Origin: a virus
Direction: 5' to 3' (one strand)
DNA: 48,908 nt
IMG/VR virus record: IMGVR_UViG_3300042292_000490
Span: 1 to 48,908 of that record
The notes under the pieces are model-generated. The model saw only the letters and a list, made by a program, of their open reading frames with translations. It had not been told where the DNA came from and ran no database searches. Positions within the stretch are counted from its first letter, which is position 1. Each line of letters starts with the position of its first letter. Shown here piece by piece: positions 16,579-25,712 of the stretch. The position numbers were made by a program, and so were the translations under genes.

Positions 16579-16609
16579 GGTAAGTTATTAATCTCCTATT
16601 GATTAAAAT

Positions 16610-16616
16610 TATTTAG
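16610..16616 (-). promoter_or_regulatory. Late promoter box of gp23
   Basis: CTAAATA on the minus strand, in the context TTTACTAAATAATT, lies 31 nt upstream of the capsid ATG. The leader contains AGGAG at 16593-16597. Confidence 0.7.
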
Positions 16617-16629
16617 TAAAAGTAAAAGT

Positions 16630-17640
16630 TTAGACTCTTTTATTGAGTCGTCCGATAGCACCAACATATCCCTCTACGAGGGTTGTTGGTGTATTTTTGA
16701 CGGGGGAAAAGGTTTGTTCAGGTTCGGCATTACGAGCGACTGGACGACCTTTGGTTAGATAGTTTTCACGAATAGCAACAAGCTTTTCGCGGTATTCGTC
16801 TGGATTGCTGAAATTAACGCTTTCCATTAGATTTTGTAGTTTAGCAACTTGTGTGTCTGCGAGATCACGTGTTTCGGCAACAAAGATACCAGCACACTCA
16901 GTGAGTGAAACTTCTTTACGAAGATTCATGTTGTATTGGAATGATTCATTGAGCTTGGTTTCTAGTTCACGGTTTTGAGCATAAAGTTCATCAAGAACAT
17001 TATACTTTTCTGCTGGAACATCGATGTAATGATTCTCGAAGAGATTCTTGAGACCACCGATGAAGTTTTCTGCAATTTGTGTCTTAACACCTTGCTCAAC
17101 TGCAACAGCATTCTCGGTCATCCACTCTTCGACAACAAAGTCAAGATAATCATCAACCTTCTCTACAAGTGATTCAGTTACATTATCAAGATATGTCTTG
17201 ACATTACCATCAACATTTTGAACGATGTTGGCAACAGTTTTCTCGACACGATCAGATACAGCAGCTTCAAAGATTGCTTCTAGTTGTGATACCAATGATG
17301 CGTCAACATCTTCACCTAAAAGAGAAACAAGAGCATTGCGGAAATCCTGTTTGGTTTCCTCGGTGGTCTCAACCACATCGTCATCCTCTTCTTCTGTATC
17401 TTCGTCCGTCTCATCTTCATCTTCTGATGAAGAAGCCATAGCAGTTGGAGCTGCCATTCCAGCACCAACTGGAACTTGGGCTTGAGCCATGGCTGCACCA
17501 CCAAAATCAATTGGTTGTGAAATGACTGAACCCTTACCAGTTCCATCAAAATCTGATTGACCGTTGGACATCGGGTACCCACCTAGACCCATGGCTTCGG
17601 CTGCTGCTTCTGAAATAGTTTTCTTGCTTTTTTGTTTCAT
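16630..17640 (-). CDS. 22: gp22-like prohead core scaffold protein
   Basis: Position between the protease and capsid genes and composition identify the T4 gp22 type scaffold, the main internal core protein degraded by gp21 during head maturation. The 336-aa protein has an Ala/Gly/Ser-rich N-terminal part, an acidic run around 70-95 (SSSEDEDETDEDTEEEDDD) and a long helical C-terminal region with several (L/I)-x-E sites. T4 gp22 is 269 aa. A CTAAATA late box and AAGGA SD precede it. Confidence 0.85.
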   Translation of the reverse strand: MKQKSKKTISEAAAEAMGLGGYPMSNGQSDFDGTGKGSVISQPIDFGGAAMAQAQVPVGAGMAAPTAMASSSEDEDETDEDTEEEDDDVVETTEETKQDFRNALVSLLGEDVDASLVSQLEAIFEAAVSDRVEKTVANIVQNVDGNVKTYLDNVTESLVEKVDDYLDFVVEEWMTENAVAVEQGVKTQIAENFIGGLKNLFENHYIDVPAEKYNVLDELYAQNRELETKLNESFQYNMNLRKEVSLTECAGIFVAETRDLADTQVAKLQNLMESVNFSNPDEYREKLVAIRENYLTKGRPVARNAEPEQTFSPVKNTPTTLVEGYVGAIGRLNKRV

Positions 17641-17663
17641 AATAAAAGAATCCTTGTGTTAAT

Positions 17664-17670
17664 TATTTAG
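17664..17670 (-). promoter_or_regulatory. Late promoter box of gp22
   Basis: CTAAATA on the minus strand (context ACTAAATAATTAA) lies 23 nt before the gp22 ATG; the leader carries AAGGA. Confidence 0.7.
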
Positions 17671-17682
17671 TAGTTTTTAAAA

Positions 17683-18408
17683 TTACGGAGTTATACCGTA
17701 TGCTTTTTCTTGTGCTTCTAACTGTCTTTGTGATACTGCACGTCTTCTTGCATCTAATGGGTCCTCGGGTTTAAATGCTGCACGCTTTGAGCCAACTAGT
17801 GGTACCCATGGACTTCCAGCTCCCTGTGCTGCCAAATTTTGAGCATTTTGACCTATCTTACCAATATTTGCATCAAACCAACTTGATCCAGATATATCTG
17901 CAGCCTGACCTAAAAGTGAGTCTATTGCTCCTGGAACTTTATTTAAAACTGGAATTTTTTTAAGCACACCACCTCCAATAGATGATGCTTTATTTCCTAA
18001 CAATTTTCCCATCCAATCTAAACTGCTTCCAAGAGCATACGCCCCAACCGCACTATATTTACCAAGGTCATCTTTTTCTGTAGCCCCAAATAAAACTTTA
18101 TCCATATCTAAATCACCGTCATCACTTGCACCTTCACTTTTTCCACCACGACCTCCACCTACACCATACGGTAATTTAATTTTAGAAGGATCTTTCATAG
18201 TATCAAGAGCATGACGATCAACAGGAATAACATCTTTAGTTGGAGTTTTTGGTAATTTGGGTGCTTTTGTTTTCTTATATGCATCAACGGCTATACTTGG
18301 ACCTTCTCCAAATTCTCTTAAGAATTCTTCATGCAAATCACCCGTTGAATGTTTATTAAACGATTCAATTAAATAAGTTCGAGCAAGATGGGAAATATCT
18401 TTATTCAT
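17683..18408 (-). CDS. Head-cluster protein of unknown function between protease and scaffold
   Basis: No family is recognised. The 241-aa protein overlaps the gp21 stop by 4 bp and precedes gp22. It has an N-terminal helix with YLIE at 13-16, an (L/I)-x-E motif that the prohead protease could cut, then a Pro/Lys-rich segment (KTKAPKLPKTPTKD), a Gly-rich stretch (YGVGGGRGGKSEG) and an Ala/Gly-rich half ending in a basic-acidic helix. Neither composition nor size matches a known T4 core protein. Location suggests a prohead core or packaged protein; this is inference. Confidence 0.55.
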   Translation of the reverse strand: MNKDISHLARTYLIESFNKHSTGDLHEEFLREFGEGPSIAVDAYKKTKAPKLPKTPTKDVIPVDRHALDTMKDPSKIKLPYGVGGGRGGKSEGASDDGDLDMDKVLFGATEKDDLGKYSAVGAYALGSSLDWMGKLLGNKASSIGGGVLKKIPVLNKVPGAIDSLLGQAADISGSSWFDANIGKIGQNAQNLAAQGAGSPWVPLVGSKRAAFKPEDPLDARRRAVSQRQLEAQEKAYGITP

Positions 18409-19052
18409 TTAAGTTTATTAAAATATTCTTCAAATACTTTGACAATATTTTTGTTTAGATTTCGGCTTGACGAACCAGTAATAAGTTTTCTTGCTGCATC
18501 GATTTGACGCTCTTGCCACGATCCTTCGACAAGCATCCATTCACGTCCTTCCATGATTCCATTTACGAAAGCATGTGGAGCAGATGGATCTGCAACAATA
18601 TCAACAGCAGCAAGCATAAAGTCTTCTTGTACTTCTTGATATCCATTTTTGGACTTTAAAGAACCCATACCACGAGTAGATACACCTAATTGTGCACCCT
18701 CATCAATAAGATTCTTTACAATCTTTCCCATTGGAGTATCTAAAATTTTTGCTTTACCACAGATAGAATTACCATCTTCATGGAGTTCTTTGATAATATG
18801 TGATACTCTATCCAAGTTTACGGTAGGTCCAGTTGGGTGATTTAGTTCACCGAGAGCACGACCTTTATTTACATATTCGGTAATATAACGGTTGGTCTCC
18901 TTGGCAAGGGTTCCTTGTGGGTATACACGACCATTGCGGTTCTTTACACCAGATTGCATAAAAATACCTTCAATGAAGTAATGTTTATCTCCATTGCCAG
19001 CATTCTCTTTGATATACTTTATATCTTCAGTTAATTCGGTAATCAGCTTCAT
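18405..19052 (-). CDS. 21: gp21-like prohead protease
   Basis: The 215-aa protein is the T4-type prohead maturation serine protease. Characteristic segments are YFIEGIFMQSGVKNRNGRVY near the N-terminus, GELNHPTGP around residue 90 with the catalytic His, and LGVSTRGMGSL around residue 138 with the catalytic Ser, followed by VDIVADPSAPHAFV. T4 gp21 is 212 aa. The ATG overlaps the small upstream gene's stop. It would cleave gp23, gp22 and internal proteins after (L/I)-x-E. Confidence 0.93.
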   Translation of the reverse strand: MKLITELTEDIKYIKENAGNGDKHYFIEGIFMQSGVKNRNGRVYPQGTLAKETNRYITEYVNKGRALGELNHPTGPTVNLDRVSHIIKELHEDGNSICGKAKILDTPMGKIVKNLIDEGAQLGVSTRGMGSLKSKNGYQEVQEDFMLAAVDIVADPSAPHAFVNGIMEGREWMLVEGSWQERQIDAARKLITGSSSRNLNKNIVKVFEEYFNKLK

Positions 19053-19213
19053 TTAGGTTCTTTCTTTCCAAGAAAATCTTTAGCAATGACTTTATATTGT
19101 TCTTGTAGTCGGGTTCCAACTTTGCCATAGAGGACTTTAGTGGCTTGTTCTTTGAATGCAACAGCATTTTCTTCTACTACGGTCTTGAGCATTTGACGGA
19201 TATTGTTTTTCAT
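19049..19213 (-). CDS. Small prohead-core-region protein (gp67 position)
   Basis: A 54-codon gene sits between its neighbours with 4-bp ATGA overlaps on both sides (19210-19213 and 19049-19052), strong evidence that it is translated. The product begins MKNNIRQMLKTVVEENAVAF and is an amphipathic helix-rich, lysine-rich peptide ending LGKKEPK. In T4 the small core protein gp67 (80 aa) is encoded between portal and protease; this gene has the same position, but similarity cannot be shown by eye. Confidence 0.7.
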   Translation of the reverse strand: MKNNIRQMLKTVVEENAVAFKEQATKVLYGKVGTRLQEQYKVIAKDFLGKKEPK

Positions 19214-19620
19214 AATAAATTTCTTACCTTCTGTGAAAATGTTAAATGTTGCTTAAATGTCGTACCATCAGTAAATAATTCGGAAACCATACGTTCTCTA
19301 TTTTTAACATTCAATGATTCAAATAAATTTTTAATATGTATTATATCTGAATCAGTAATATTTATATTTGAACCACTTTGAAACTTATAATTTCCGGGTT
19401 TAAAGTTAGTTACAAAGTCTACAAATTCATTTAACGTAGAATTTTCTGGAGTAACCGACTCTCTGTATAACAATGATTTTGATACTAGTAATTCAGTTTC
19501 TTTAATAGTTTCGTTCAATTTGGTGGACAAAACTTTAATTATACTTTGCTTAAAGCTTTCATCATTTTTAAAAATGATGTTCTCTATTCCTGATTTTAAT
19601 AATAATTTAGTATTATTCAT
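19210..19620 (-). CDS. Unknown protein between portal and prohead core genes
   Basis: The 136-aa protein (FKQSIIKVLSTKLNETIKE, then LNEFVDFVTNFKPGNYKF) is predicted mostly helical with no recognised motif. It starts 7 nt after the portal stop and overlaps the 54-aa gene. In T4-like genomes this interval carries prohead core proteins (gp67, gp68), so a core role is plausible but unproven. Confidence 0.6.
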   Translation of the reverse strand: MNNTKLLLKSGIENIIFKNDESFKQSIIKVLSTKLNETIKETELLVSKSLLYRESVTPENSTLNEFVDFVTNFKPGNYKFQSGSNINITDSDIIHIKNLFESLNVKNRERMVSELFTDGTTFKQHLTFSQKVRNLL

Positions 19621-19626
19621 GGAATC

Positions 19627-21189
19627 TTACTGCTGTCCACCTTCTTGGGCTGCTTGTTGTGCTGCCATTGCTGCCTGTTCCTGTGCAATTCTTTGTCTGT
19701 CAACAACCATTTGTTTTTCCATAACTTTGAGTTGTTCAGGTAGTTGTTTAAGAATATCAGTCTTAACAAACTCAGTTGAGAAGTATTTACCAATGTAAGG
19801 TTCAACAAACGAAAGCATCTTAAGACGTTCGGATAGAATTTCGGATTCTTTGAGATCCCAGAAATAATTATCCGTGTTGAATACAAATTTAATATCGGTT
19901 TTTAAAACATCCCAATCTTCTTGAGTCATTACACCTTTTAGAAGCAATTGAACTCTTAATGTATCCATGAACAAACGAGAAAACTGATATCGAATACGAT
20001 CAACAAATTTATAGAATTTAATTTCTTCTCTGGTAATTTCGGTAGAACGACCCATATTGAAACCAGTTGATTCAGCAGATAAACGACTAATTGGAACATT
20101 TAAACATGCAAACAATTTCTTTTTAAAGTATTCAATGTCTTCAATTTGTGAAGTTGATTGTGCACCAGGAATAGTTGTGATTTCAGTTCCACGTGAACCT
20201 TCTCTACGTGGAAGCCAGTAATCTTCAAGTACTGACATCATCTTTCGTTCATCTCTTACTTCACCAGTATCTTGGTTGTAAGTAAGTTTTGTGCGGAATC
20301 TGCTCATCATGTCCCGCATATATTGTTCGGCTTTGGCTTTTGGTAGTTGACCAACGTCTACATAAAAGATTTTACGTTCTGGAGCACGAGCAATACGATA
20401 TACCAACATCGCATCTTCCATTTGACGCAACATGTTTAGTGGTCTGATGGCTTTATGCAAATATCCTAAAATACGTTTTGTATTAAGATCAACCAATCCA
20501 GATGGAACATATACAATGCTATCAAGAGATAAATGAAGTCCTTGTGGACCAGTCATTACTGGTGACTCTTTATCATTATTCGTATAAACATAATACTCTT
20601 CAACTTCTTTAATTAATTGAATTGGTGTATTTGTCTGCTGAACATACTTATCCATTTCCTTTTTAAACTTACGAACCTTTTTAATCTTTAATGGATCGAC
20701 TGCAACAATACTTTGGATACCCTGACCAGGAAGATCCTTATCAATTACAATGTTATAAAATAACTTTGAATCTACGTACCATCTGCGAAAGATCTCGTAT
20801 GATTTATGGTTAAAATCTAAGAGGTGAATTACAGTATCAAACTCTTTATATATTTTTGTTTTAATATTATCAGAAATTGGGCATTTTGATAAATCTAATT
20901 TAACAGGTGTGTGATCCGTACCGGGAACAATTGCTGCATTTACAATCTCATCTACAGCAGCATCAATTTCTGGATATATTGAAATATTTCGGTATTGAAT
21001 TATAGACTGTGTTTCATCACGCATTGTGGCTGCGTAATCAAGAGCAGTACCAAAGAAACCTCCAGCCTCAACAGTTACAGTTCCATCAAATACTTCTGGA
21101 ACTGCAAACGATGCCATTGCATCATTTTTTTGATCTTCCTTGGTAGTTTTCTTTTTTCCAAACTGAAATCCAAATATATCAATTTCCAT
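19627..21189 (-). CDS. 20: gp20-like portal vertex protein
   Basis: The 520-aa protein has the size and blocks of T4 gp20 (524 aa), the dodecameric portal for DNA entry and exit and initiator of prohead assembly. Recognisable stretches are YRNISIYPEIDAAVDEIVN, YVDSKLFYNIVIDK, VDPLKIKKVRKF and APERKIFYVDVGQLPKAKAE, all conserved in T4-type portals. The C-terminus is Gln/Ala-rich (QEQAAMAAQQAAQEGGQQ). AAGGTG precedes the ATG. Confidence 0.95.
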   Translation of the reverse strand: MEIDIFGFQFGKKKTTKEDQKNDAMASFAVPEVFDGTVTVEAGGFFGTALDYAATMRDETQSIIQYRNISIYPEIDAAVDEIVNAAIVPGTDHTPVKLDLSKCPISDNIKTKIYKEFDTVIHLLDFNHKSYEIFRRWYVDSKLFYNIVIDKDLPGQGIQSIVAVDPLKIKKVRKFKKEMDKYVQQTNTPIQLIKEVEEYYVYTNNDKESPVMTGPQGLHLSLDSIVYVPSGLVDLNTKRILGYLHKAIRPLNMLRQMEDAMLVYRIARAPERKIFYVDVGQLPKAKAEQYMRDMMSRFRTKLTYNQDTGEVRDERKMMSVLEDYWLPRREGSRGTEITTIPGAQSTSQIEDIEYFKKKLFACLNVPISRLSAESTGFNMGRSTEITREEIKFYKFVDRIRYQFSRLFMDTLRVQLLLKGVMTQEDWDVLKTDIKFVFNTDNYFWDLKESEILSERLKMLSFVEPYIGKYFSTEFVKTDILKQLPEQLKVMEKQMVVDRQRIAQEQAAMAAQQAAQEGGQQ

Positions 21190-21197
21190 AATTCACC

Positions 21198-21740
21198 TTA
21201 TGTTCTCCTTGTCACATTTTTGATTTCCATATAATCAAAAACAATCATTACAGTATAACTATTTAACACGTTGGGAGAACCCATATTCATTTGAACTGGT
21301 TGAATACCAGCAGGCCAGCAGCCATGTAAAATATATTCTTTGAGTGGTTGATCGTTGCCATTTAAATCTAAGTGCTGTATTCTCCAATTATCCGCTTTAT
21401 ATTCTCTTGATACTGAACCAGTTCCTACTCCGGGGGTAGCAGATTTATTGTTATCATGATCATTAATTAAATTTTGCCATCTATTTAATTTACCCCATAA
21501 ATTATTATTTCCAACATCATCCCATATCGTGATATTCCATGTTCCATAATCTCTTTCACCAGGATAATGAAATTTTCTACCAAAATAATCATAACTTAAA
21601 GTTTTACTAGTAACTCTAGGGAGGGTGGCAGCACGTATATGAAAATCTGTAAATTTACCACCTGTTGGAAACGAACCTTCTATTCTAAATCTATTAGAAC
21701 GGGTTCCACCAAAAAAGGTATTTTTAAAATCGTTTAGCAT
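21198..21740 (-). CDS. 19: gp19-like tail tube protein, second copy
   Basis: The 180-aa protein shares with the next upstream gene the start F..GF/TFFGGTRSNRF, a W-N-[IV]-T-I segment (GTWNITIWDD), the helix WGKLNRWQNLINDH and a C-terminal FDYMEIKN. This is the T4 gp19-type tube fold (T4 gp19 is 163 aa). It lies 12 nt downstream of the other copy, directly before the portal. Two similar tube proteins side by side could form one mixed tube or a tube and a specialised end ring. Confidence 0.8.
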   Translation of the reverse strand: MLNDFKNTFFGGTRSNRFRIEGSFPTGGKFTDFHIRAATLPRVTSKTLSYDYFGRKFHYPGERDYGTWNITIWDDVGNNNLWGKLNRWQNLINDHDNNKSATPGVGTGSVSREYKADNWRIQHLDLNGNDQPLKEYILHGCWPAGIQPVQMNMGSPNVLNSYTVMIVFDYMEIKNVTRRT

Positions 21741-21752
21741 TGTTATTTAATC

Positions 21753-22295
21753 TTAACTATTGTAATCATCTTGAATTTTGATATAATCAAATGTAAGAGT
21801 TGTACTAAAACCAACAAATCCTGGCTCTGCCATATTCAAACTTATTTCATCTACTACAGATGGCCAACATTTGTATAATGTTATTGTTTTTAAAATTTCA
21901 CCATTAGCATCTAATTGTTTCATTCTCCAAGTAGTTTGTAATTTTTTATATGAAAAATCATTATCTTTTACTTTATGGGTATAGTGACCATCCATAAATT
22001 CTGCCCATTGGTGTAAACCCTTCCATATACTATTGGTGTTATTATCATCGTAAATGGTAACATTCCATGGTGCATACATTCTATCACCTGCAAAATTTAT
22101 TAATCTTCCACGATATGGAACACTAATAGTATTCATAGTTGATGCAGGTAACGATGCAGAAATCATTTTAAATGAAGAATCTTCTGCAGGAACATTAATA
22201 CTTACAGGCCAAATGGGTTCAACAACAAATCTATTGGCACGAGTGCCGCCTAAAAAACCTTCTTTAAAAGTTGTTATTGAATTATTGTTTGCCAT
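21753..22295 (-). CDS. 19: gp19-like tail tube protein, first copy
   Basis: This 180-aa protein immediately follows the sheath gene, the position of T4 gp19. It opens TTFKEGFLGGTRANRFVVEP, has APWNVTIYDD and IWKGLHQWAEF in the middle and FDYIKIQDD at the end. It is homologous along its length to the adjacent gene but clearly diverged. It overlaps the sheath stop by one base. Confidence 0.8.
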   Translation of the reverse strand: MANNNSITTFKEGFLGGTRANRFVVEPIWPVSINVPAEDSSFKMISASLPASTMNTISVPYRGRLINFAGDRMYAPWNVTIYDDNNTNSIWKGLHQWAEFMDGHYTHKVKDNDFSYKKLQTTWRMKQLDANGEILKTITLYKCWPSVVDEISLNMAEPGFVGFSTTLTFDYIKIQDDYNS

Positions 22296-23593
22296 TATTG
22301 TGTTAGGTTAATATCAATTACAAAACTGTCAATACTTAGAATTGGTTTGATTACAACCATCATATTTAAAGAACCAGAATTATCAACATTATTCGAACTA
22401 TCGCAAATAATTTGTGTTTGAGTTGTATCAATAAATGATAGATATGGATCAATTGCACTTTCAATTTCCGAAGTAACTTGTGCTCTGGTGGTAGAATTAT
22501 TAATTTCAAAAAGATACTTCAAACCAATTACATCTAAATCTTTTCTTAAGGCTGAACGCAAACGAGATGGTCCAACTCGATTATCACTTGTAAGCAATCC
22601 GCTCGAAGTTGCACCAACAATATCTGAACCAAGGAACTTTGGATTATAATTAACAAAGAAATTTACTTTATTATTTCTTAATGTGGTTTTTAGTGAATCA
22701 TTCCAATCTATTGATGTTGAGACATTTCCATTAAGGATTGTTGATCTGTCTAAACCGGCAACTGAAAGATATAATTCATTTCTGTTTTTTGCTCTTGCAA
22801 AGAATCCAGCAACATCTGTAGAAGTTGGAAGTTTATATGTTATTTGAGTATTTGACTGCAATGTAGAGGTATCTAAATTTGAAATGTCCTTAACACCGTA
22901 GACATTAAATATTCGGTTGGCAACTGTTGTTCCTGTTACAAGAGAAGCACTACCAAACAATGAAGCATAATTTGCCATCGTGTAACCGCTACCAGTTATA
23001 CCACTAGAATCTGGAATAGAAGGAAAGATTCCTGTTGTATATGGTTGGTCAATCAACCAGGTGCATAGTGCTGTATTAGCTTCTTGACCAACAATAACAT
23101 CTAGATAATTTTCTGTAGTTGCAATATAGTTGTCAAAACCTACCGGATCACCAACAAGAACTAATGTACCACCATATGCAAGATAATTAATTGCATGAAG
23201 AAAATCAGTTCCAGCAGGTCTTGGTACAAGTTGAACTTTTGTATCTATTGTTCCACCAGTTTGGAAAAAACCAAATGTACCACCAGCTGAAGGATCTGAA
23301 ATTAAACAGGAAGTAATACCGGACAACTGGTTTAAATCACCAACAAGTTCTTGTGGTGTCGTATATACAATGTAGGTAGCTGATGTTGTTCCCTTTGGGG
23401 TGGTATATAAGTTTGCTCTAGCATATACCAACCAACCAAATAAACCACCAGGATTATTACCGGCTGCACCGTTAATACCATTAAAAGTGATTCCGGCAAA
23501 GGTTGAACCTAACTTCATACCACCTAATAGATCAAGAGTGGTACTTTCAGTAGAATATTGGCTGGCGTTAATAAAGGAGCTAAGTGATGGCAT
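22295..23593 (-). CDS. 18: gp18-like contractile tail sheath protein, short form
   Basis: Location between terminase and tube genes and the C-terminal domain (RLRSALRKDLDVIGLKYLFE, then IICDSSNNVDNSGSLNMMVV and PILSIDSFVIDINL) identify a contractile sheath subunit. At 432 aa it is much smaller than T4 gp18 (659 aa) and nearer the P2 sheath (396 aa), so the outer insertion domains appear to be absent. A CTAAATA late box overlapping the end of gp17 and an AAGGA SD drive it. Confidence 0.85.
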   Translation of the reverse strand: MPSLSSFINASQYSTESTTLDLLGGMKLGSTFAGITFNGINGAAGNNPGGLFGWLVYARANLYTTPKGTTSATYIVYTTPQELVGDLNQLSGITSCLISDPSAGGTFGFFQTGGTIDTKVQLVPRPAGTDFLHAINYLAYGGTLVLVGDPVGFDNYIATTENYLDVIVGQEANTALCTWLIDQPYTTGIFPSIPDSSGITGSGYTMANYASLFGSASLVTGTTVANRIFNVYGVKDISNLDTSTLQSNTQITYKLPTSTDVAGFFARAKNRNELYLSVAGLDRSTILNGNVSTSIDWNDSLKTTLRNNKVNFFVNYNPKFLGSDIVGATSSGLLTSDNRVGPSRLRSALRKDLDVIGLKYLFEINNSTTRAQVTSEIESAIDPYLSFIDTTQTQIICDSSNNVDNSGSLNMMVVIKPILSIDSFVIDINLTQ

Positions 23594-23616
23594 TTATTTT
23601 CCTTATGATGTCAAAA

Positions 23617-23623
23617 TATTTAG
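23617..23623 (-). promoter_or_regulatory. Late promoter box of the sheath gene
   Basis: CTAAATA on the minus strand lies just past the gp17 stop, 23 nt before the sheath ATG. The leader contains AAGGA 6 nt from the ATG. Confidence 0.65.
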
Positions 23624-23627
23624 CATT

Positions 23628-25283
23628 TTAACTAGGATACCAAATCACTCCATCCTGGACATATTCGCCCTCATCATCTTCTGAATGGTTGGAAGGCATG
23701 AATAAAACATTATCATCTTCAGGTTTTTTGGCATCTTCATAACTAAATTGAGCTTGTTCGATTAAATCGGCAAAATATTCTTGTCTAGTTAGCCATGCAA
23801 AAAACACCAAACTCATCACCAAATCGTCATGCTGACCGTCTTCTGCCTTATATGTATTGGATTTGGAAATAAATGACATCAATTCTACGATAATACGCTC
23901 ATCGTTTAAGATGATCTTATTTTCTTCAATTAACCGTTTAAGGATGGCACAACCAATTTTTTTAGTTTGTGCGGTAGTTCTTATACCCATTTCATTTTTA
24001 CCCACACCACCAAAACCCTGAGACAATATTTGTCCTTTACGACCCATTACTTTTGTCATCAATACATTTTCATATTCAAGATCGGTGTGTAAAATATTAG
24101 AAACTTGACCACCCAAGTCATTTGTTTCAATCAAAACATATGCATTATTATATGCTTTTGCTGAATTAAATATAACTGTTGGAAAATTAAATGGACTAAT
24201 AGTATTATTTCTATATGTGGAAACCACTTTATATGGGGTACTAGTTCCATCGATTACCGTAAACGCAGAATAGTCAGACCCCTGTCCACGGGATACATCG
24301 GCTTGTAAAAAATAAATTTTATCAGGTTGTGGAATTTCATAGACTCTATGACCTTCTACATTTTCAGAAATCGGTTCTTCGGGAGCAAGAACATTTAACT
24401 TTGTTGATGAAATCAAAGTATTCGAAGATCCTAAGAAACTACAACCATACTCTTGATTAAACTGTTCTTGGCTGGTATTGGCAATCTGTTCTTCTGCCCA
24501 TTCAGCATTTCGTCTAGGACCACCTGGAGTTATTGGAACCTGGGTCCAATCAACTTCAACTGGTACAAATCTATTTTTGGATTTGTGTCCCATAGGTCTA
24601 TTAGCATCAACCCATAATTTGTGAAAATGGTTCATACCATTGGGGGTTGAAACAATGATAAGTTTGGTAGTCAAACCTGCCGAAATGGTTGGGTATGTTG
24701 AAGAATAGAATTCTTCAGCAATATGTGAAGGTAAGAAGGCGTACTCATCTAACAACAATAGGTTATAAGAGCCACCACGGATCGCTGAAGACGAAGTTGC
24801 GTCACATACCACTCTAGATCCGTTTTCCAATTTAAAACTCGTCTTGTTCCATTCTACTACTCCTTGTTGCAAGAAATGTGGTAGGTTTTCATATGCTAAT
24901 TGAAGTTTAGCAAACAATTCATCCTTTGCTGTCTTTAACTTATTGGCAAGAATAGCAACATTTACGCTTTGGTTAAAAGTAACATAATGGCAAATATATC
25001 CAATAACCGAAGTAGACTTTCCAGACTGCCGAGGCCATTTTGAGATAACAAAACGATTTTGGTGAATCTGTTTTACAAATTCTTCCTGGTAATCATACAA
25101 TTTGAAAGGCATGATACCTTTATCAAGAGTTTTAACTTTTACATATTTACTACAAAAATATACAGGATCATTAGCACACTTGACATATTCTTCCAGTTGC
25201 TCTTTAGTATACTGAATATCAATGCCGGGTGGCTTTAGTTTTGGGTTATTTCTATAACCTTGATTACCGTTGTTTAGACTCAT
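23628..25283 (-). CDS. 17: gp17-like large terminase (packaging ATPase/nuclease)
   Basis: The 551-aa protein is the T4-type DNA-packaging motor. The N-terminal ATPase has Walker A KWPRQSGKST at 82-91 and Walker B LLLLDEY at 175-181 with the catalytic Glu. The C-terminal RNase H-like nuclease starts at ADVSRGQGSD with Asp329, followed by LIETNDLGG and a final acidic cluster DGQHDDLVMS. The start overlaps gp16 by 20 bp, as expected for co-expressed terminase subunits. Confidence 0.97.
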   Translation of the reverse strand: MSLNNGNQGYRNNPKLKPPGIDIQYTKEQLEEYVKCANDPVYFCSKYVKVKTLDKGIMPFKLYDYQEEFVKQIHQNRFVISKWPRQSGKSTSVIGYICHYVTFNQSVNVAILANKLKTAKDELFAKLQLAYENLPHFLQQGVVEWNKTSFKLENGSRVVCDATSSSAIRGGSYNLLLLDEYAFLPSHIAEEFYSSTYPTISAGLTTKLIIVSTPNGMNHFHKLWVDANRPMGHKSKNRFVPVEVDWTQVPITPGGPRRNAEWAEEQIANTSQEQFNQEYGCSFLGSSNTLISSTKLNVLAPEEPISENVEGHRVYEIPQPDKIYFLQADVSRGQGSDYSAFTVIDGTSTPYKVVSTYRNNTISPFNFPTVIFNSAKAYNNAYVLIETNDLGGQVSNILHTDLEYENVLMTKVMGRKGQILSQGFGGVGKNEMGIRTTAQTKKIGCAILKRLIEENKIILNDERIIVELMSFISKSNTYKAEDGQHDDLVMSLVFFAWLTRQEYFADLIEQAQFSYEDAKKPEDDNVLFMPSNHSEDDEGEYVQDGVIWYPS

Positions 25284-25710
25284 TATTCACAACCTCTGCT
25301 TCGATTACTTTATCGGTGCTTCTATCTTTATTTAAGAGGTTCTGAAGATCCTTGGTCGATCCAACAAAAACTGAATTATTTGTTTGTGAAATTTTAGTAT
25401 TAGATGCGGTAGTATCTTTGGCTTTCTTATGAACATCTAAAACATTATTATTAAGATCTGCCATAGTTTTTAATAGAATGGCAACCACTTCAAATGCTCT
25501 TGGGCTATCAGATTCGGTAGCAACTTTCAATGCACTTTCTAATGCTATATTTCCATTGCCCAATAAATCTTTTAAATTTGATTGAACAAACTCATAATCT
25601 TTTTGAAAATTATTATTGTCAAACGTACCACCAGATGCTGCCTTTGGTTCTGCAATTATTGCAGTATCAGGAACATCAAACAACTTAACTAAATTTTTAT
25701 TAATTTTCAT
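25264..25710 (-). CDS. 16: gp16-like small terminase
   Basis: Position directly upstream of and overlapping gp17, size (148 aa; T4 gp16 is 164 aa) and the central helical pair (ALKVATESDSPRAFEVVAIL, then LKTMADLNNNVLDVHKKAKD) fit the T4 small terminase, which recognises concatemeric DNA and stimulates the gp17 ATPase. The tail is rich in Asn, Ser and Lys. Confidence 0.85.
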   Translation of the reverse strand: MKINKNLVKLFDVPDTAIIAEPKAASGGTFDNNNFQKDYEFVQSNLKDLLGNGNIALESALKVATESDSPRAFEVVAILLKTMADLNNNVLDVHKKAKDTTASNTKISQTNNSVFVGSTKDLQNLLNKDRSTDKVIEAEVVNNESKQR

Positions 25711-25712
25711 AT

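Noticed and set aside
17225-17485. Plus-strand open frame opposite gp22
   Set aside because: The Ser/Thr-rich translation comes from the antisense of the acidic scaffold codons; gp22 is certain on the other strand.
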